In this document: in pieces, positions 22,522 to 33,559 of the stretch
Layout of the letters: each line of letters begins with the position of its first letter
How positions within the stretch are numbered: position 1 is the first letter of the stretch
Source: Salvator merianae
Taxonomy: Eukaryota > Chordata > Lepidosauria > Squamata > Teiidae
Length of the DNA stretch: 64,000 nt
NCBI GenBank assembly: GCA_003586115.2
Contig: QVOM02000025.1
Span: 85,625,521-85,689,520 of the forward strand
Direction of reading: 5' to 3'
The notes under the pieces: model-generated
Told to the model about the DNA's origin: nothing
Database searches by the model: none
The model's input: the letters and a program-made list of their open reading frames with translations, nothing else
Position numbers and translations under genes: made by a program

Positions 22522-23740
22522 CAAATCTGTCTAAATTTCACTGGGGTACATTGCTGGATTCTATGTGCCACTGTTTTGTAGTGGTTTCTTTTTTAAAATA
22601 CATCTGTTTCTAAATGCAAATACACTTCTTACAAAACTCATATTTTCCATAATATACTACACGGCTTCTTAAATTAAAATGCACAGCTGTGTTTCTTCTA
22701 CATATTAAGTATATAATTTACATATTTTAAGTTGAAATATGTATTTTTTGTGCATTCTGTCACTACACTGAAATTGAAAGAATCATCAGAACAGAAAGGT
22801 CTCTTACAAGAAGCATCTTACTCATTCTAGCATCAACCCCCTGTGTGTGCATGAGATCCTTAGGCTAAGTTCCTGAAACCTCTTAATCCTCAAAAATGGA
22901 AAACATGGAGCCTGGTAGGGAAATCACTGCATTTGTATTTATTATTATTGGAATTCAGGCATTTAAGGAGCATTCAAGTTACTAGGCTCTCAGTCTACTA
23001 ACTTCTTCTTTTTAATACGGCATTATCAATTTTGGAGAGACAGTCTAATCATTACCCTGTGTACTTTCTAATCCATTTGTGTCAGCTACATTGCTCTGGG
23101 ACATCTTTTTGGCTCTGTGCCTGGCACAGACAGCTACCCAGCTGTATGCTCAGCTGGCAAGGTTTTAAGTGAAATCTACTTCTGAATGCTTGGTGATGTT
23201 TATTGACAAGGCACAGGAAATATAATGTAGGCTTCAATTGACCGAATGTAGTTTAAGCTTATGTTGAATTATGCGAACCTGCAGGTTAGAAATAGAAAAG
23301 TAATCCAAAGGCCTGACACTTGCATCAAATCTTTCTGCTCTCAAAGCGGAAAGCCAAGATCACCTACTCGAAATAACATAACGCACAAGGGTCCATTTAA
23401 AGCCCACAGACGCGCAAGTGCAAACCATGAAGAACAAGACCAAACTTGCTTCACAAGATTCCACCTTTTAATGTCAAACCATTTTTGCCTGATGATTGGT
23501 AAGAAAGCTGATGGTTTCGAGAATTCTGAGGAGCGACCGAGAATCTCTGTGTCCTGTTCAAATTCAAAGGACTTATGAACGTTGGTGTTGAAACACAGTA
23601 ATAACAGGACCCTGTGTTTGCAAACATTATTTGGACATCTATTTATGTACTTATTTTTCTGGCTGGTTAAACTGTACAAAATTGAAATACCCACATTGTT
23701 CTTGAGTCATTTCTAGTCTCAGCATACATTTATCTACAAA
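22522..23740. other. Intronic sequence, nothing recognised
   Basis: AT-rich and apparently single-copy. ORFs here lack splice or family support. Confidence 0.55.
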
Positions 23741-23811
23741 AGAACAGAGGAACAGAAGAGGAATCCTGCTGGATCAGGCCACAGCCCATCTCACCTAGCA
23801 TCCTGTTTCAC
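23741..23811 (-). mobile_element. CR1-like LINE 3' terminus
   Basis: GAACAGAAGAGGAATCCTGC then TGGATCAGGCCACAGCCCATC is, on minus, the GGCCTGATCCAGCAGG terminus of the CR1 subfamily at 17790 and 57440. Confidence 0.65.
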
Positions 23812-23814
23812 ATA

Positions 23815-23994
23815 GGCCCTTTCTGCACTTGGACTTATTCCAGATTATATCTCAGAATAGGGACCTGCCATCTGCATGCTAGTGCAGACTATGGTAGGCC
23901 CTGGGCAAGACCTTTCATAGTTTGCACTAGCATGTGCATAGCAGGTCCCTATTCTGGGATATCATCCACAATAAGGCCAAGTGCAGAAAGGGCC
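23815..23994. mobile_element. 180-bp palindromic Harbinger-like MITE (copy 1)
   Basis: GGCCCTTTCTGCACTTGG / CCAAGTGCAGAAAGGGCC are perfect 18-bp inverted ends flanked by ATA on both sides. The body is palindromic (GAATAGGGACCTGC ... GCAGGTCCCTATTC). Same length as the copy at 54017. Confidence 0.92.
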
Positions 23995-23999
23995 ATAGT

Positions 24000-24630
24000 G
24001 ACCCACCATTTGCTTCTGGGCATTCTCAAGCAGATGACAAAGACAAAACCTTCATCTGCTCTGGACTCCCTGCAAATGACCTTTAGAGGTATCCTGCCTA
24101 TCTCTCCACCCTGGAGGTGGTACCTAGGCATCCATTCTAGAAGTTGTTGATACACCTGACCTCCTTGAATATAACTAACCCATTCTTAAAGCCATCCAGG
24201 TTGCTGTCACCATCTCTTCTGGTGGTAATGTACATGTACATAGTTTTGATATTATGAATGGACTTAAAATTGAGAAAAATTGGGTTCTTGCAATTTTAAG
24301 AGTTGTTCAAAAGAGGAATTTTCAACAGGTGTGGCCTGAACTGCAAACAACACTTACTGAAATTCCTTCTCCTTCTTTTCTATAAGGCAATCCTAGCCTA
24401 GAACATTCACCATGCTTCCCTGCCTTTTACCCACAAACAAGCAGGTGATCATTTTTCATCCCAGGTTTGTAGAATTACATAGACAGTTTCACTAACCTGA
24501 CTGGCCTCATAGCTAAGTAAATCCAGGACTCCAGCATTATGAATAGAACCTATGGCTTCCTGTTAGCACTGGGTTGTGTAGAAACCTTGAACCCTCGACG
24601 GCTAATTGAACCACTATTGGCTACAGAAAA
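24000..24630. other. Intronic sequence, possible LINE 3' UTR remnant
   Basis: About 24000-24230 (ATTTGCTTCTGGGCATTCTC, ACCTCCTTGAATATAACTAA) may be an old LINE 3' UTR on minus; not firm. Confidence 0.3.
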
Positions 24631-25184
24631 GGGCTTTTCCTGCACTTACCTGGAGTTCATTCCAGCATGGGGGCTAGCAATTTTCTGGATCCTCTCTTCT
24701 ACATGCCAGAGCAGAAGACAGAGGCCATGCCTTTTCCCTGGGCCACTCCATCCACATTGGGATGGAGCGAGGCCCAATCTAGGTGGCCAACATGGCCACC
24801 TAGTCTATGACACCAACAGACTTGGTTTTACAGGTCTACTAGCAATCCAGGGTCAGCTAGACTTATCCACAGGCATGCAGAATAGTGTGCATCTCCCTGT
24901 TCCAGTTTAACAGGGAGACCCATTTTGACAGTGCACCAAATTACGATGCTGAAATGGGTTCCCAGGGGGAATGAGGCTAGGAACTTCAGTTCCTACCTTT
25001 TGACAAACCCAGAAGTGGCTCTAGAGATTGCATGATCTCTAGAGCCAGCCCAGGAGACTGTCCTGGGACAGCCTTCCAAATGTGAATGGTTTATCCTAGG
25101 ATTGTGGTGCTGTTCCTGTCACTAGAATGCTCCAGGCTGGCCTGTTCCTACTGAATCAGGCTGAGAAGGAAAATGCAAAACTGG
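24631..25184. mobile_element. Harbinger-like element (medium form)
   Basis: GGGCTTTTCCTGCACTTACC at the left; the right end GGAAAATGCAAAACTGG is diverged. The body has GGTCTACTAGCAATCCAGG and CATTTTGACAGTGCACCAAA modules. Confidence 0.6.
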
Positions 25185-25553
25185 TCAAGGACAATGTACG
25201 ACAAAGTACATCTCTTACTGCAGAGGTCCCAATCAAGTAAACACCTAGATGGTCTCAAGAGATGTTCAAAAGTGCAGGGAGCTCAGATGAGGGAAAATCA
25301 GGACAGGTAAAAATGCTGAGCTTAGACCAGCTAGAAATTGTTTACAAGCAAAAGTCTCAGTTGTCTGGAGACAATCACTTGCTCTCTTGTAGAAGAATAA
25401 AGTGGTGTTTGTGAAACGTACATTATTGGATTCTTACCAGGGGAAAGGGAGGATGGTGTGCTGCAGACTTCAAAAGGGTCTGATTCCATTTTTATTTTTA
25501 TTTTTTTAGTGTTTCCAGGGCAGGTGGGGGGAGAATCATGTTGACATACTGAG
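25185..25553. other. Intronic sequence, nothing recognised
   Basis: No supported feature beyond a short T-rich run near 25490. Confidence 0.5.
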
Positions 25554-25633
25554 CAGTGGCGGCCCTGCGAACAGCTATGGTGCCCCAGGTGTGGGGCACG
25601 AACACCTGGTCTTAAAGCCGGCGGCCACCACTG
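25554..25633. mobile_element. Palindromic hAT-like MITE, copy 5, left arm deleted
   Basis: CAGTGGCGG is followed directly by CCCTGCGAACAGC, so most of the left arm is gone; the right arm is complete to CCACCACTG. Duplication atactgag / ttactgag (7 of 8). Confidence 0.85.
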
Positions 25634-26169
25634 TTACTGAGATTGTTTCAAAACACACAGAGACCCGCTTATCAAGACATGCAATTTCAGACCTAGCAAT
25701 GGTATTCATATATGCAAACATTTGGAATTGTCTCAACATGATCATTGTCAAAGTGCAGACCTGTGTTTTCTCTCTCCTTAATTTAGGTTTCCTCTTAGCA
25801 AACCCCAAAAGATAATAAGCACTTTTTCATGTTCAGTTTCTTATTGGCAGTTGCTACATCAGAATAAGCTCCCCCTGGATACACTCTCCTACATAACCTG
25901 CTGGTTTGTCTTGATGATCCCATCTGCCTTGCTTAGATTAAAACTCCAGTTCCTTCACAATAAGCAGGGAGCACGTGATAGACCTCAAATGTGCATGAGG
26001 CTGCAGTATCCTGTGAACATCTGTTCGGAAGTCGGACCCATGAATTCCATCAGGCTTGCTCCAAAGTAAGTATGTATAAGATTGCAGGGCACGCAACGGG
26101 AATGAGTCTTTGTTTTCCCATATCTCTGCCTAAACAAGGCATTATACCATTGCCAGCAGTTCAACTTAC
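25634..26169. other. Intron sequence next to the CTNNA2 153-bp exon donor
   Basis: No repeats recognised. Only the GTAAGT donor (26169-26164) is functional on sequence evidence. Confidence 0.5.
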
Positions 26170-26322
26170 CTCCACTAACTTGTTTGCGTGTTCGCGGAAC
26201 ACTTGAGCGTATTCCTTCACTTCTTTCTCATTACCACTCTTGGCTGCTTCAATGAGAACCAGTAATGGAACGTTGGTTTCAAGGAAGGAATCGGATATAT
26301 GATCCATCACGGCTTTCCGGAG
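26170..26322 (-). CDS. CTNNA2: CTNNA2 (alpha-N-catenin) internal exon, 153 bp, vinculin-binding M1 segment
   Basis: The minus strand has a pyrimidine-rich acceptor ending CACAG (AG 26324-26323), 51 codons, then a consensus GTAAGT donor from 26169. The peptide begins LRKAVMDHISDSFLETNVPL, includes LVLIEAAKSGNEKEVKEYAQ and ends VFREHANKLVE. This is the first bundle of the alpha-catenin middle domain. By alpha-E numbering from memory it starts near residue 325, so the LRK arginine corresponds to R326 (M-domain salt bridge) and the Leu after NVP to L344 (vinculin binding); both are present. HISDSF, AAKSGNE and NKLVE fit alpha-N; alpha-E has HVSDSF, AAKNGNE and NKLIE. It is phase 0 at both ends and reads directly from exon 55495-55575 across a 29,172-bp intron. 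The following exon (VANLACSI...) is beyond position 1. Confidence 0.97.
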
Positions 26323-27509
26323 CTGTGATAAAAGAAAGCAAAAACCAGTGAGCCGTGGAACATTTATCTGTACGTGGTGCTGACAACATTGATCTCCCAG
26401 CTGCCATTATAAATGCATTCACCATTCCATACCAAGCTATCGGAAGAACTGTTATTTAATCCTATGTGAATGCTCTGAATTAGGAATGAATAGAACAATT
26501 AAAAGCAAAAGAACAAATAAAAACAACAACAAGGAACTCATTCAGTAGGCAGTTAGAAGGAGGGGAAGAGATTTGCTTAGCCAAGGGCATTGGGCTGGGT
26601 GAAGAGGAAATCCCTTTAAAAACTCATTACTCTAATTCATTCAGATTTATCAGTGCAATCCCAAATGTTCAAAATGGTTAGCAAGAATAACAGGCATAAA
26701 TGGTAAGGGTTGCAATGATTGCTGCTTTTATGATATTCATCTTGCTTCTGATTTTAGGTTGCACTTGCTTTCATTTTGCTTTCTTTTAAGCCTCCCAGGC
26801 AAAATCATGCTACAGTGCAACAGAAAACTACCGCACACCAATAGATAAGGAAAGATCACTGAACACATTTTGATACCTGAAACACAAAATCTAGAGGTAC
26901 TAAAATATAGCAGGAAGAATATGTGTGTGTGTGTGTTTGTTATGTGGGAGAAATAATATAAGTAGCCTGTGGAGAAGTGGACCAGAATTGCTTTATTTTG
27001 GGGCTCTGTTTGCACCTATAGCTGTCCAGAGCAAAATAGTATTTACCTTGTTCAACAGTTCCTGTATGTCTCCGCTACTCCAAAGCAATCCTGCAGTTTT
27101 TGTCTCATACATTGGAATCGTAGAAAATCCCTGCATCATAAGTTCTATGCTTCTCATAAGTTCTACTCGTGTTTGCTGTGTGCAACTTTGCTTGGGGTAA
27201 ACTAAACATATGCTGTTAGAACAGAGACTTAATCCAGCCAATCCAGTTTCCTAATGCTTTGGGAAACCTGTTGCCCCCTCCCCATGAGAAGGAAAGACTG
27301 TAGAGGTGGAGGAGTTGATGATTCTGCAATGAAAGGTAATTCTCAGATTCTGGGCAGGTATTTCTGGGCACCGGTGGGTACTTTCCTTCCATTCTGTGTT
27401 ATAATAGAGATATAACACATAGACATATCTCTTTCTGCCAGGTTCATCCCTGTAACCTTCCATGTCCCCACCCCAATGTTAGACTGTTTCACAGTCAGTT
27501 TCAATCTCA
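26323..27509. other. Intron sequence upstream of the 153-bp exon
   Basis: The pyrimidine-rich acceptor tract is at 26323-26345. A short (TG)n lies at 26921-26938. Nothing else recognised. Confidence 0.55.
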
Positions 27510-27905
27510 TTTGTAGTAAATGACTTAGGCCCCAAATATCTAAATGAACGCCTTCTTCCATATCAACCTAACCATGCCTTAAGACGCCCTTCTGGTTGTA
27601 CCACCACTGTCAGTAGCAAAAGGGGTGGGCACCCAGGATAGGGCCTTCTCAGTGATGGCTCCCAGACTATGGAATAGTCTCCCCCCTGTGGTGTGTCGTG
27701 CACCTTCACTTTATATGTTTAGGAAAGCCGTGAAGATGCACCTCCTTGCCCTGGCCTTTGGCGAAATAAGGAAACAGCTTTTCCTCCCCATTTTCAGATA
27801 CTGCTATTGTCTTAGCATGCTCATTTTATACTGTTTTTTTAATGTTGTAACCCACCCCGAGACCTTTGGTTATAGGGCGGGATAAAAATGGAATAACTAA
27901 ATAAT
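27510..27905 (+). mobile_element. L2 LINE ORF2 C-terminus and 3' end
   Basis: The frame encodes DRAFSVMAPRLWNSLPPVVC and then APSLYMFRKAVKMHLLALAF, diagnostic for L2. The terminus is GGGCGGGATAAAAATGGAAT with an AAATAATTAAAT tail. Confidence 0.85.
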
Positions 27906-28321
27906 TAAATACTCATCCATCTTGTAAGCTTTGAGAGGGTGTGGCTTTCCCAAGGTTATCTACCAACCTTCCTGATTCCAGAGGGTGGTAACTGTAGCTA
28001 ACATCTAATACATTAAACCTTATGCAGTTTTTTGTTTTGTTTTGTTTTGCTTTGTTAGCTGTCTATTCTACCACGATCATTTATAATAATCTGATTTTTA
28101 CACAAATCTTGCCCCAAATCACTCATGGCAGAGTACATTTTTTTAATCTGAAATACAGTTGCCACATATTAAAAATAAAACTGAAGATTCACAATACTGT
28201 ATCTAATACTTTAGTCTGCTCACGCCTTGCCTGTGGGCTTCCATGTGCAACTAGTTGGCCACTGCAGGAAGAGACTGATGGAGTGAATGTGCTACTGATC
28301 TTATCCAGTGGGATGTTTCTT

Positions 28322-28631
28322 CCAGAGATGTGCATGAACTGAAATTTAGTGGTTTGGTTCAAACTGAACCAACTAGTCTTGGTTTGGGTTCGTTTCAAAT
28401 CATTTTTTCGAAATACAGGGTGCTTTGGTTTGCACACAAACCAAGGGAACCATAACAAAGCACCCTTGGATCACTATGGTTCACTTGGTTCATTAGAATA
28501 CCCTTTGGTTCAGATTTGCTTTGAGCTGTTTTTTCAAACTACAGGGTGGTTTTGTTTGCGTGCGAACCAAGTGAACCACCCACTTCACTGCAAGCCATGA
28601 ACCAATCAAATCTGTTTGGTGTATCTCTAAC
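28322..28631. mobile_element. Unclassified element with ATGTGCA termini
   Basis: AGAGATGTGCATGAACTG at the left and the inverse GTTTGGTGTATCTCT at the right bound a body of repeated TTTGGTT/AACCAA blocks, including GTTTGCACACAAACCAAGG. The terminus resembles that at 2838. Probably a hAT-like non-autonomous element; the duplication is unclear. Confidence 0.5.
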
Positions 28632-28659
28632 TTCTCCTATTTCAAATAAAATATGACAG

Positions 28660-28867
28660 CAGTGGCCACCGACTTTAAGCAGGGGTGTTCGCACCCCACA
28701 CGAAGCACACCATGGCTGTTCGCGGGGCCTCTGGGCCTCTGTACTGCCGCAGCAGATCGCTAGGCAACCTGCTGCGGCAGTACGGAGGCACGGAGGCCCC
28801 ATGAACAGTCATGGCGCATTTTGTGTGGGGTGCAAACACCTGGGCTTAAAGCCGCCAGCTGCCACTG
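28660..28867. mobile_element. Palindromic hAT-like MITE, copy 6
   Basis: CAGTGGCCACCGACTTTAAG / CTTAAAGCCGCCAGCTGCCACTG. The centre is CAGCAGATCGCTAGGCAACC flanked by TACTGCCG repeats. Flanks atgacag / ataacag differ at one of seven. Confidence 0.87.
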
Positions 28868-29529
28868 ATAACAGAATAGTATTCTGATCCCATAAAACCA
28901 AACCCCTGCTCCGTATGCGTATATCTTCAACTACAGAACTCATCATACTATCTACGGTACCCACTTTAGCTAAAGGTTTATTTACTGGATTACAAAACTG
29001 AGCAATTACCTTAATTGACTTCTAGTCCAACCAGGGGGTACATTATTTAACAAACTAGTTCTTGTTGCTCCTTCAAAGCTAAATGGCTCCCAGCCTGTCA
29101 GCTTTGAGTGCAGGGTTTTTCATTTTTAATATCAATTACTGTATATCTCCAACCTTTAAGAAAAGATGCTAAGTGAGGACTGTGGCATGAACAGAGAACT
29201 GTTAGTGTGGTAAGGATGAATTATTTAAGGTTTCACTCATCTTTCTCGCTGCCTAATAAGACCAAGCAAACTTTGATACTAATGCCCAGTTGCTCAAGTG
29301 GGAAGAGAGATTATACAGTTGTTTTAAAGTGATGTTGGATTTAAAGAAACCACGTGGAGTTTTACTAGAAATACATTTCTCCTTTCCTTTAGAACACAGC
29401 CATGTAAACAGCTGGTATGTCATCTAGAAAGAAAGGACAAAAATAAATTATAATTATTCTAATTGCTGTTGTTGATTGTACTGTAGAGAAAATATAAGAT
29501 GTTCATATTTTGTTTTGACAGATGCAGCA
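28868..29529. other. Intronic sequence, nothing recognised
   Basis: No supported feature. Confidence 0.5.
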
Positions 29530-29672
29530 GTAAGGGTTTTTATTTTGTGCTGTCCATAAACTCACCCATTGAAAACAAGTTAAAACAATAATCATTTAAA
29601 CACAATACGTCATCATCAGTAACTTGTTTTTAATGGGTGATTTTATGGAGACCACACAATAAAAGGTCTTGC
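29530..29672. repeat. Imperfect inverted repeat, possible old MITE
   Basis: CACCCATTGAAAACAAGTTA and its inverse TAACTTGTTTTTAATGGGTG (19 of 20) sit inside longer arms running from GTAAGGGTTTTTATT to AATAAAAGGTCTTGC. About 140 bp overall. Confidence 0.6.
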
Positions 29673-29708
29673 TGTTACATTTCACCAATACATCATCATC
29701 AACACCAC

Positions 29709-29709
<1 letters not shown>

Positions 29710-29753
<44 letters not shown>

Positions 29754-29758
29754 TATTA
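29710..29758. repeat. (ATT)n microsatellite
   Basis: About 16 ATT units with one TAC interruption. Confidence 0.95.
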
Positions 29759-30262
29759 GCTGTAAAAAAGCCAAAGATTCAGTAAGTCAATTTCACCCTG
29801 CTAAGTAATATTCATTTATATTACACCAAACTATCAAAAGAGACCATGTGGCAACTGAACCTCAATCTACCAGGATAAGAAGAGGATTAGATGAGGCACC
29901 TGATGATTGTAGTTCTGCCAACCCTCTTGTTGGCTTCCATTCCCACTGCTGTAGACACAACCTCAGATGCCACCTCCTCTGGGAGCAGCCCAGCTCATCT
30001 GATGCCCCACAAGAGAACAGGTCAGGATTTTGCTTCTCCCAGGTAGAATAAGAGATACCACATAAGCACTTCCATTGACTTTAAACCTCCATTGGGACAT
30101 GGCCTGCCGCCAGGATCTGGAAACTGCTGTAGAAGTCTTATAGTGTGTGCAATTAAAAAACCCAATTTTTAATCCCCAGCTCCCAGCCAGAAGATATTTG
30201 CATAGGATAGAACCCCCACCAGCTTTTCTCATTGGGAAGCTGCTGTCAGGAGCACAAGGATT

Positions 30263-31227
30263 AGAAGAAGAAGAAGAAGAAGAAGAAGAAGAAGAAGAAG
30301 AAGAAGAAGAAGAAGAAGAAGAAGAAGAAGAAGAAGAAGAAGAAGAAGAAGAANNNNNNNNNNNNNNNNNNNNNNNNNNNNNNNNNNNNNNNNNNNNNNN
30401 NNNNNNNNNNNNNNNNNNNNNNNNNNNNNNNNNNNNNNNNNNNNNNNNNNNNNNNNNNNNNNNNNNNNNNNNNNNNNNNNNNNNNNNNNNNNNNNNNNNN
30501 NNNNNNNNNNNNNNNNNNNNNNNNNNNNNNNNNNNNNNNNNNNNNNNNNNNNNAGAAGAAGAAGAAGAAGAAGAAGAAGAAGAAGAAGAAGAAGAAGAAG
30601 AAGAAGAAGAAGAAGAAGAAGAAGAAGAAGAAGAAGAAGAAGAAGAAGAAGAAGAAGAAGAAGAAGAAGAAGAAGAAGAAGAAGAAGAAGAAGAAGAAGA
30701 AGAAGAAGAAGAAGAAGAAGAAGAAGAAGGAGAAAGAAGAAGAAGAAGAAGAAAGAAGAAGAAGAAGAAGAAGAAGAAGAAGAAGAAGAAGAAGAAGAAG
30801 AAGAAAAAGAAGAAGAAGAAGAAGAAGAAGAAGAAGAAGAAGAAGAAGAAGAAGAAGAAGAAGAAGAAGAAGAAGAAGAAGAAGAAGAAGAAGAAGAAGA
30901 AGAAGAAGAAGAAGAAGAAGAAGAAGAAGAAGAAGAAGAAGAAGAAGAAGAAGAAGAAGAAGAAGAAGAAGAAGAAGAAGAAGAAGAAAGAAGAAGAAGA
31001 AGAAGAAGAAGAAGAAGAAGAAGAAGAAGAAGAAGAAGAAGAAGAAGAAGAAGAAGAAGAAGAAGAAGAAGAGAAGAAGAAGAAGAAGAAGAAGAAGAAG
31101 AAGAAGAAGAAGAAGAAGAAGAAGAAGAAGAAGAAGAAGAAGAAGAAGAAGAAGAAGAAGAAGAAGAAGAAGAAGAAGAAGAAGAAGAAGAAGAAGAAGA
31201 AGAAGAAGAAGAAGAAGAAGAAGAAGA
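30263..31227. repeat. (GAA)n triplet expansion, about 1 kb
   Basis: An almost pure GAA/AGA tract with a few one-base slips (for example 30730, 30752, 30805, 30988, 31071), interrupted by 200 N. It directly abuts the 3' tail of a minus-strand SINE. GAA/TTC runs of this length form triplexes and are unstable. The poly-Glu/Lys/Leu/Phe ORFs here are artefacts. Confidence 0.98.
30354..30553. other. Assembly gap (200 N)
   Basis: Exactly 200 N inside the (GAA)n tract, so a placeholder. True repeat length is unknown. Confidence 0.99.
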
Positions 31228-31450
31228 GTTGGTTTTTTATACCCCACTTTTCTCACCCGAAGGGACTCAAAACGGCTGACAAACCTCCTGTTCTTCTCCC
31301 CACAACAGACACCCTGTGAGGCAGGTGGGGCTGTGAGAACTCAGAACAGGGTTGTGATGAGCCCAAGGTCACCCAGCTGGCTTCAGGCAGAGTGCAGACT
31401 CGAACCGGGAGAGTTCCAGATAAGAATCTGATACGCTAACCACAAGGCCA
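31228..31450 (-). mobile_element. tRNA-derived SINE with CTT tail
   Basis: On minus it starts TGGCCTTGTGGTTAGCGTATC (A box), then CCGGTTCGAGTCTG (B box), a body with CAGCTGGGTGACCTTGGGCTC and CACAGGGTGTCTGTTGTGGG, and ends GGGGTATAAAAAACCAACT followed by (CTT)n. This is a Pol III SINE of a type common in squamates. Confidence 0.88.
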
Positions 31451-31699
31451 AACTGAAGCTTGCAGGCACAACAGAAACACCCAGTTCTTTGGTGTTTTTG
31501 TAAGTCCATGTTACAACATAAAACACACATTTGATCCAAGCACAACTGAATTGGATCAAAGAGGAATTTTCTCCTGTTGTGAGGTTTGAAGGAACCGGTA
31601 CTTCCCACACTACAGGCTACCACTGGTGCCATTGGCTAAGCATGAGTGACCTTGCATACACTTTTGTCGTTGCTGTTTTTCGGTACCATTGAGTTATAG

Positions 31700-31862
31700 A
31701 CATTTTCTAGTTGACTGCATGCTTCTCCATAAGCATTTCTGTGCAGTTTTCTCAGCAGATATACAGAAGTGGTTTGTCATTGCCTACTTCTGGGAGAGGC
31801 TGAGGATCAAACTGACAACTCTCTGCTTTCCAAGCAGTGTGCTCTATCATTGTGCTACAGAA
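31700..31862 (-). mobile_element. tRNA-derived SINE, second type (copy 1, degraded)
   Basis: The minus strand has a decayed A box (GTAGCACAATGATAGAGCAC), a decayed B box and the GGCAATGACAAACCACTTC body. It is tandem with the better copy at 31868. Confidence 0.7.
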
Positions 31863-31867
31863 ACTTT

Positions 31868-32018
31868 CAGACTCCATGGGCATCTCTATGCATGTTTCTT
31901 GGCAGAGTTACAGAAGTGGTTTGCCATTGCCTGCTTCTAAGGAAAAGCTGGGGATTGAACTGGCAACCCTCTGCTTTCCAGGCAGTTGGCTCTACCGCTG
32001 AGCTGTATCCCCTCCCTT
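31868..32018 (-). mobile_element. tRNA-derived SINE, second type (copy 2)
   Basis: On minus: ATACAGCTCAGCGGTAGAGCC (A box), GGGTTGCCAGTTCAATCCC (B box), then AGGCAATGGCAAACCACTTC and CATAGAGATGCCCATGGAG. Confidence 0.85.
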
Positions 32019-32439
32019 GCACACTTTCTACTTTCATAATATTTCCATTTTTGAAAATGTACTGCATTTCCTCCACCATCTTATGGATGGGAGAGGGTGC
32101 ATACTTCAGTTCAGCTGCCTGCACAGGAGGAGAGACATGGAGGTGAGTGAGGGCTAATTTGGAAAGAAGCATGGCAGGCGCTGAGTGAATGGGACTTTCC
32201 TGATATTTTAGTCTGTAATTGACTTTGGGAACTGTTTACAGGCTTAAGGGCAGAATAAAAAACCCATTATATAGATTTTTTTTTTAAAAAAAATGGGTGT
32301 TAATTATCTTGTAAAATTGCTTTTAGAGAAGGACGTTTTAGGGAAGGATATGCACAATAATTTGCCAATTTGTGATAACAATGGAATATGAATTATACTA
32401 GGAAATTGCTTGCAAAAATAGGTGTAACAGGCAAAATGA
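32019..32439. other. Intronic sequence, nothing recognised
   Basis: Short poly-T/poly-A near 32277-32292; nothing else. Confidence 0.5.
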
Positions 32440-32560
32440 TGTTTAAACATAAGGACGTAAGCAATGTCCTACAATGACCCAGGCCCATCTGATCCAGCAG
32501 GCTTTTCTCACAGTGGCCACTACTTGCACATGGAAACCAACAAGTAGGATTTAAGCACAG
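32440..32560 (-). mobile_element. CR1-like LINE 3' fragment
   Basis: AAACATAAGGACGTAAGC and GGCCCATCTGATCCAGCAGG read on minus as the terminal part of the CR1 subfamily with a CTTATGTTT tail. Confidence 0.55.
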
Positions 32561-32645
32561 AACTTGTCCTCTCCCAGTATCCCAGCTGGGGTCTTTAGGA
32601 GAAACTGCCTCCTCTAACAGAAGCCACACATTCATCAAGGCTAAT

Positions 32646-33077
32646 GGCTTTTGCACTTTCCATCTTAGAATGTTCACAACTGAATGTTTCATGTGGCACA
32701 GTCCTTGCACTGCAGCAGCTGATTCCACTGTGAGGGCTGGAACATCCTGGAAATGGGTGTCCGGCATTCACAGTGAAAATGCTGGCCTCCCACCACAACA
32801 ACCGGTACCATGGTGACAGGGGACATGACGCACGACTGCACAACCACATGTGCACTTCACAGGACAGCATTTGCATCTGGAAGCAGGTGTGAACGCTGTG
32901 CACTGGGAGCAGCCCAGCTGCTCCTGGTACAGCTGTGGAGCACAACTTTGTGCTCCACAGCTAGTAGCAATAGGGAGTGGATATAGCCTGTTCCTGATTG
33001 CTAGGGCCTCCATGTAGTGTGGACACACTTCACTAGTGAGTGTGCAGATACTCGCTAGTGAAAAGTGAGAACAGCCC
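32646..33077. mobile_element. Harbinger-like element (short-arm form)
   Basis: GGCTTTTGCACTTTCCATC / CTAGTGAAAAGTGAGAACAGCC ends; 432 bp. Closely related to 53385-53784 and 60913-61304 (GTGCTCCACAGCTAGTAGC block). Confidence 0.7.
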
Positions 33078-33559
33078 CCTGATATAGGAATGGGGCAAAC
33101 CAAACTGAAAGTTGGAAATGTGGAAAAAAAAAACTTGTAAGAAATACTGTAATTAAATGTGACATATTCATAGATTAGACGTAATGCTTAGTAACGTTGA
33201 CTAAAAGTTCAGCTGACAGACAATTTGTCTGCCATTACTACACACAATATCTGTGTGGGAAATGAGAATAATTCCCTTTCCACTTTCCACTTTCTCTTTT
33301 CTTTTATTTAAGAATTAGTATTCTGTCCTTCATTTGAAGGTCCCAGGGTGGGCCACACAATAAAAATATAAAATACCGTAAAATCTCGCATATTATGTGC
33401 ACAGTTTTCTCTCATTTTGGTTTGCTAAAGATTGGGGTGTGCATTATACACATGACATAATTTTAACCATACAAATTCTTTTTTTATTTGAAAATGTTGG
33501 GCCAAACCAAAAACATATTTAAAATATAATCCTCTCTCCCTCCCTGGCAGGACATCACT
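33078..33559. other. Intronic sequence, possible L2 3' tail remnant
   Basis: TCATTTGAAGGTCCCAGGGTGG then CACACAATAAAAATATAAAA at 33330-33376 looks like a minus L2 terminus. The remainder is unassigned. Confidence 0.4.

Larger units (their letters stand above)
1..26169 (-). other. CTNNA2: CTNNA2 intron downstream of the 153-bp exon (partial)
   Basis: It begins at the GTAAGT donor at 26169 and runs off the left edge, so at least 26 kb. I see no further exon. It is filled with CR1, L2, hAT-like and Harbinger-like repeats, listed separately. Confidence 0.9.

Noticed and set aside
30147..31319. Very long ORFs of poly-Glu/Lys and, on the other strand, poly-Leu/Phe
   Set aside because: They are translations of the (GAA)n microsatellite and the N gap.
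33365..33480. Possible DNA transposon beginning TACCGTAAAATCTCGCAT
   Set aside because: Only one end-like motif and no inverted partner or duplication.
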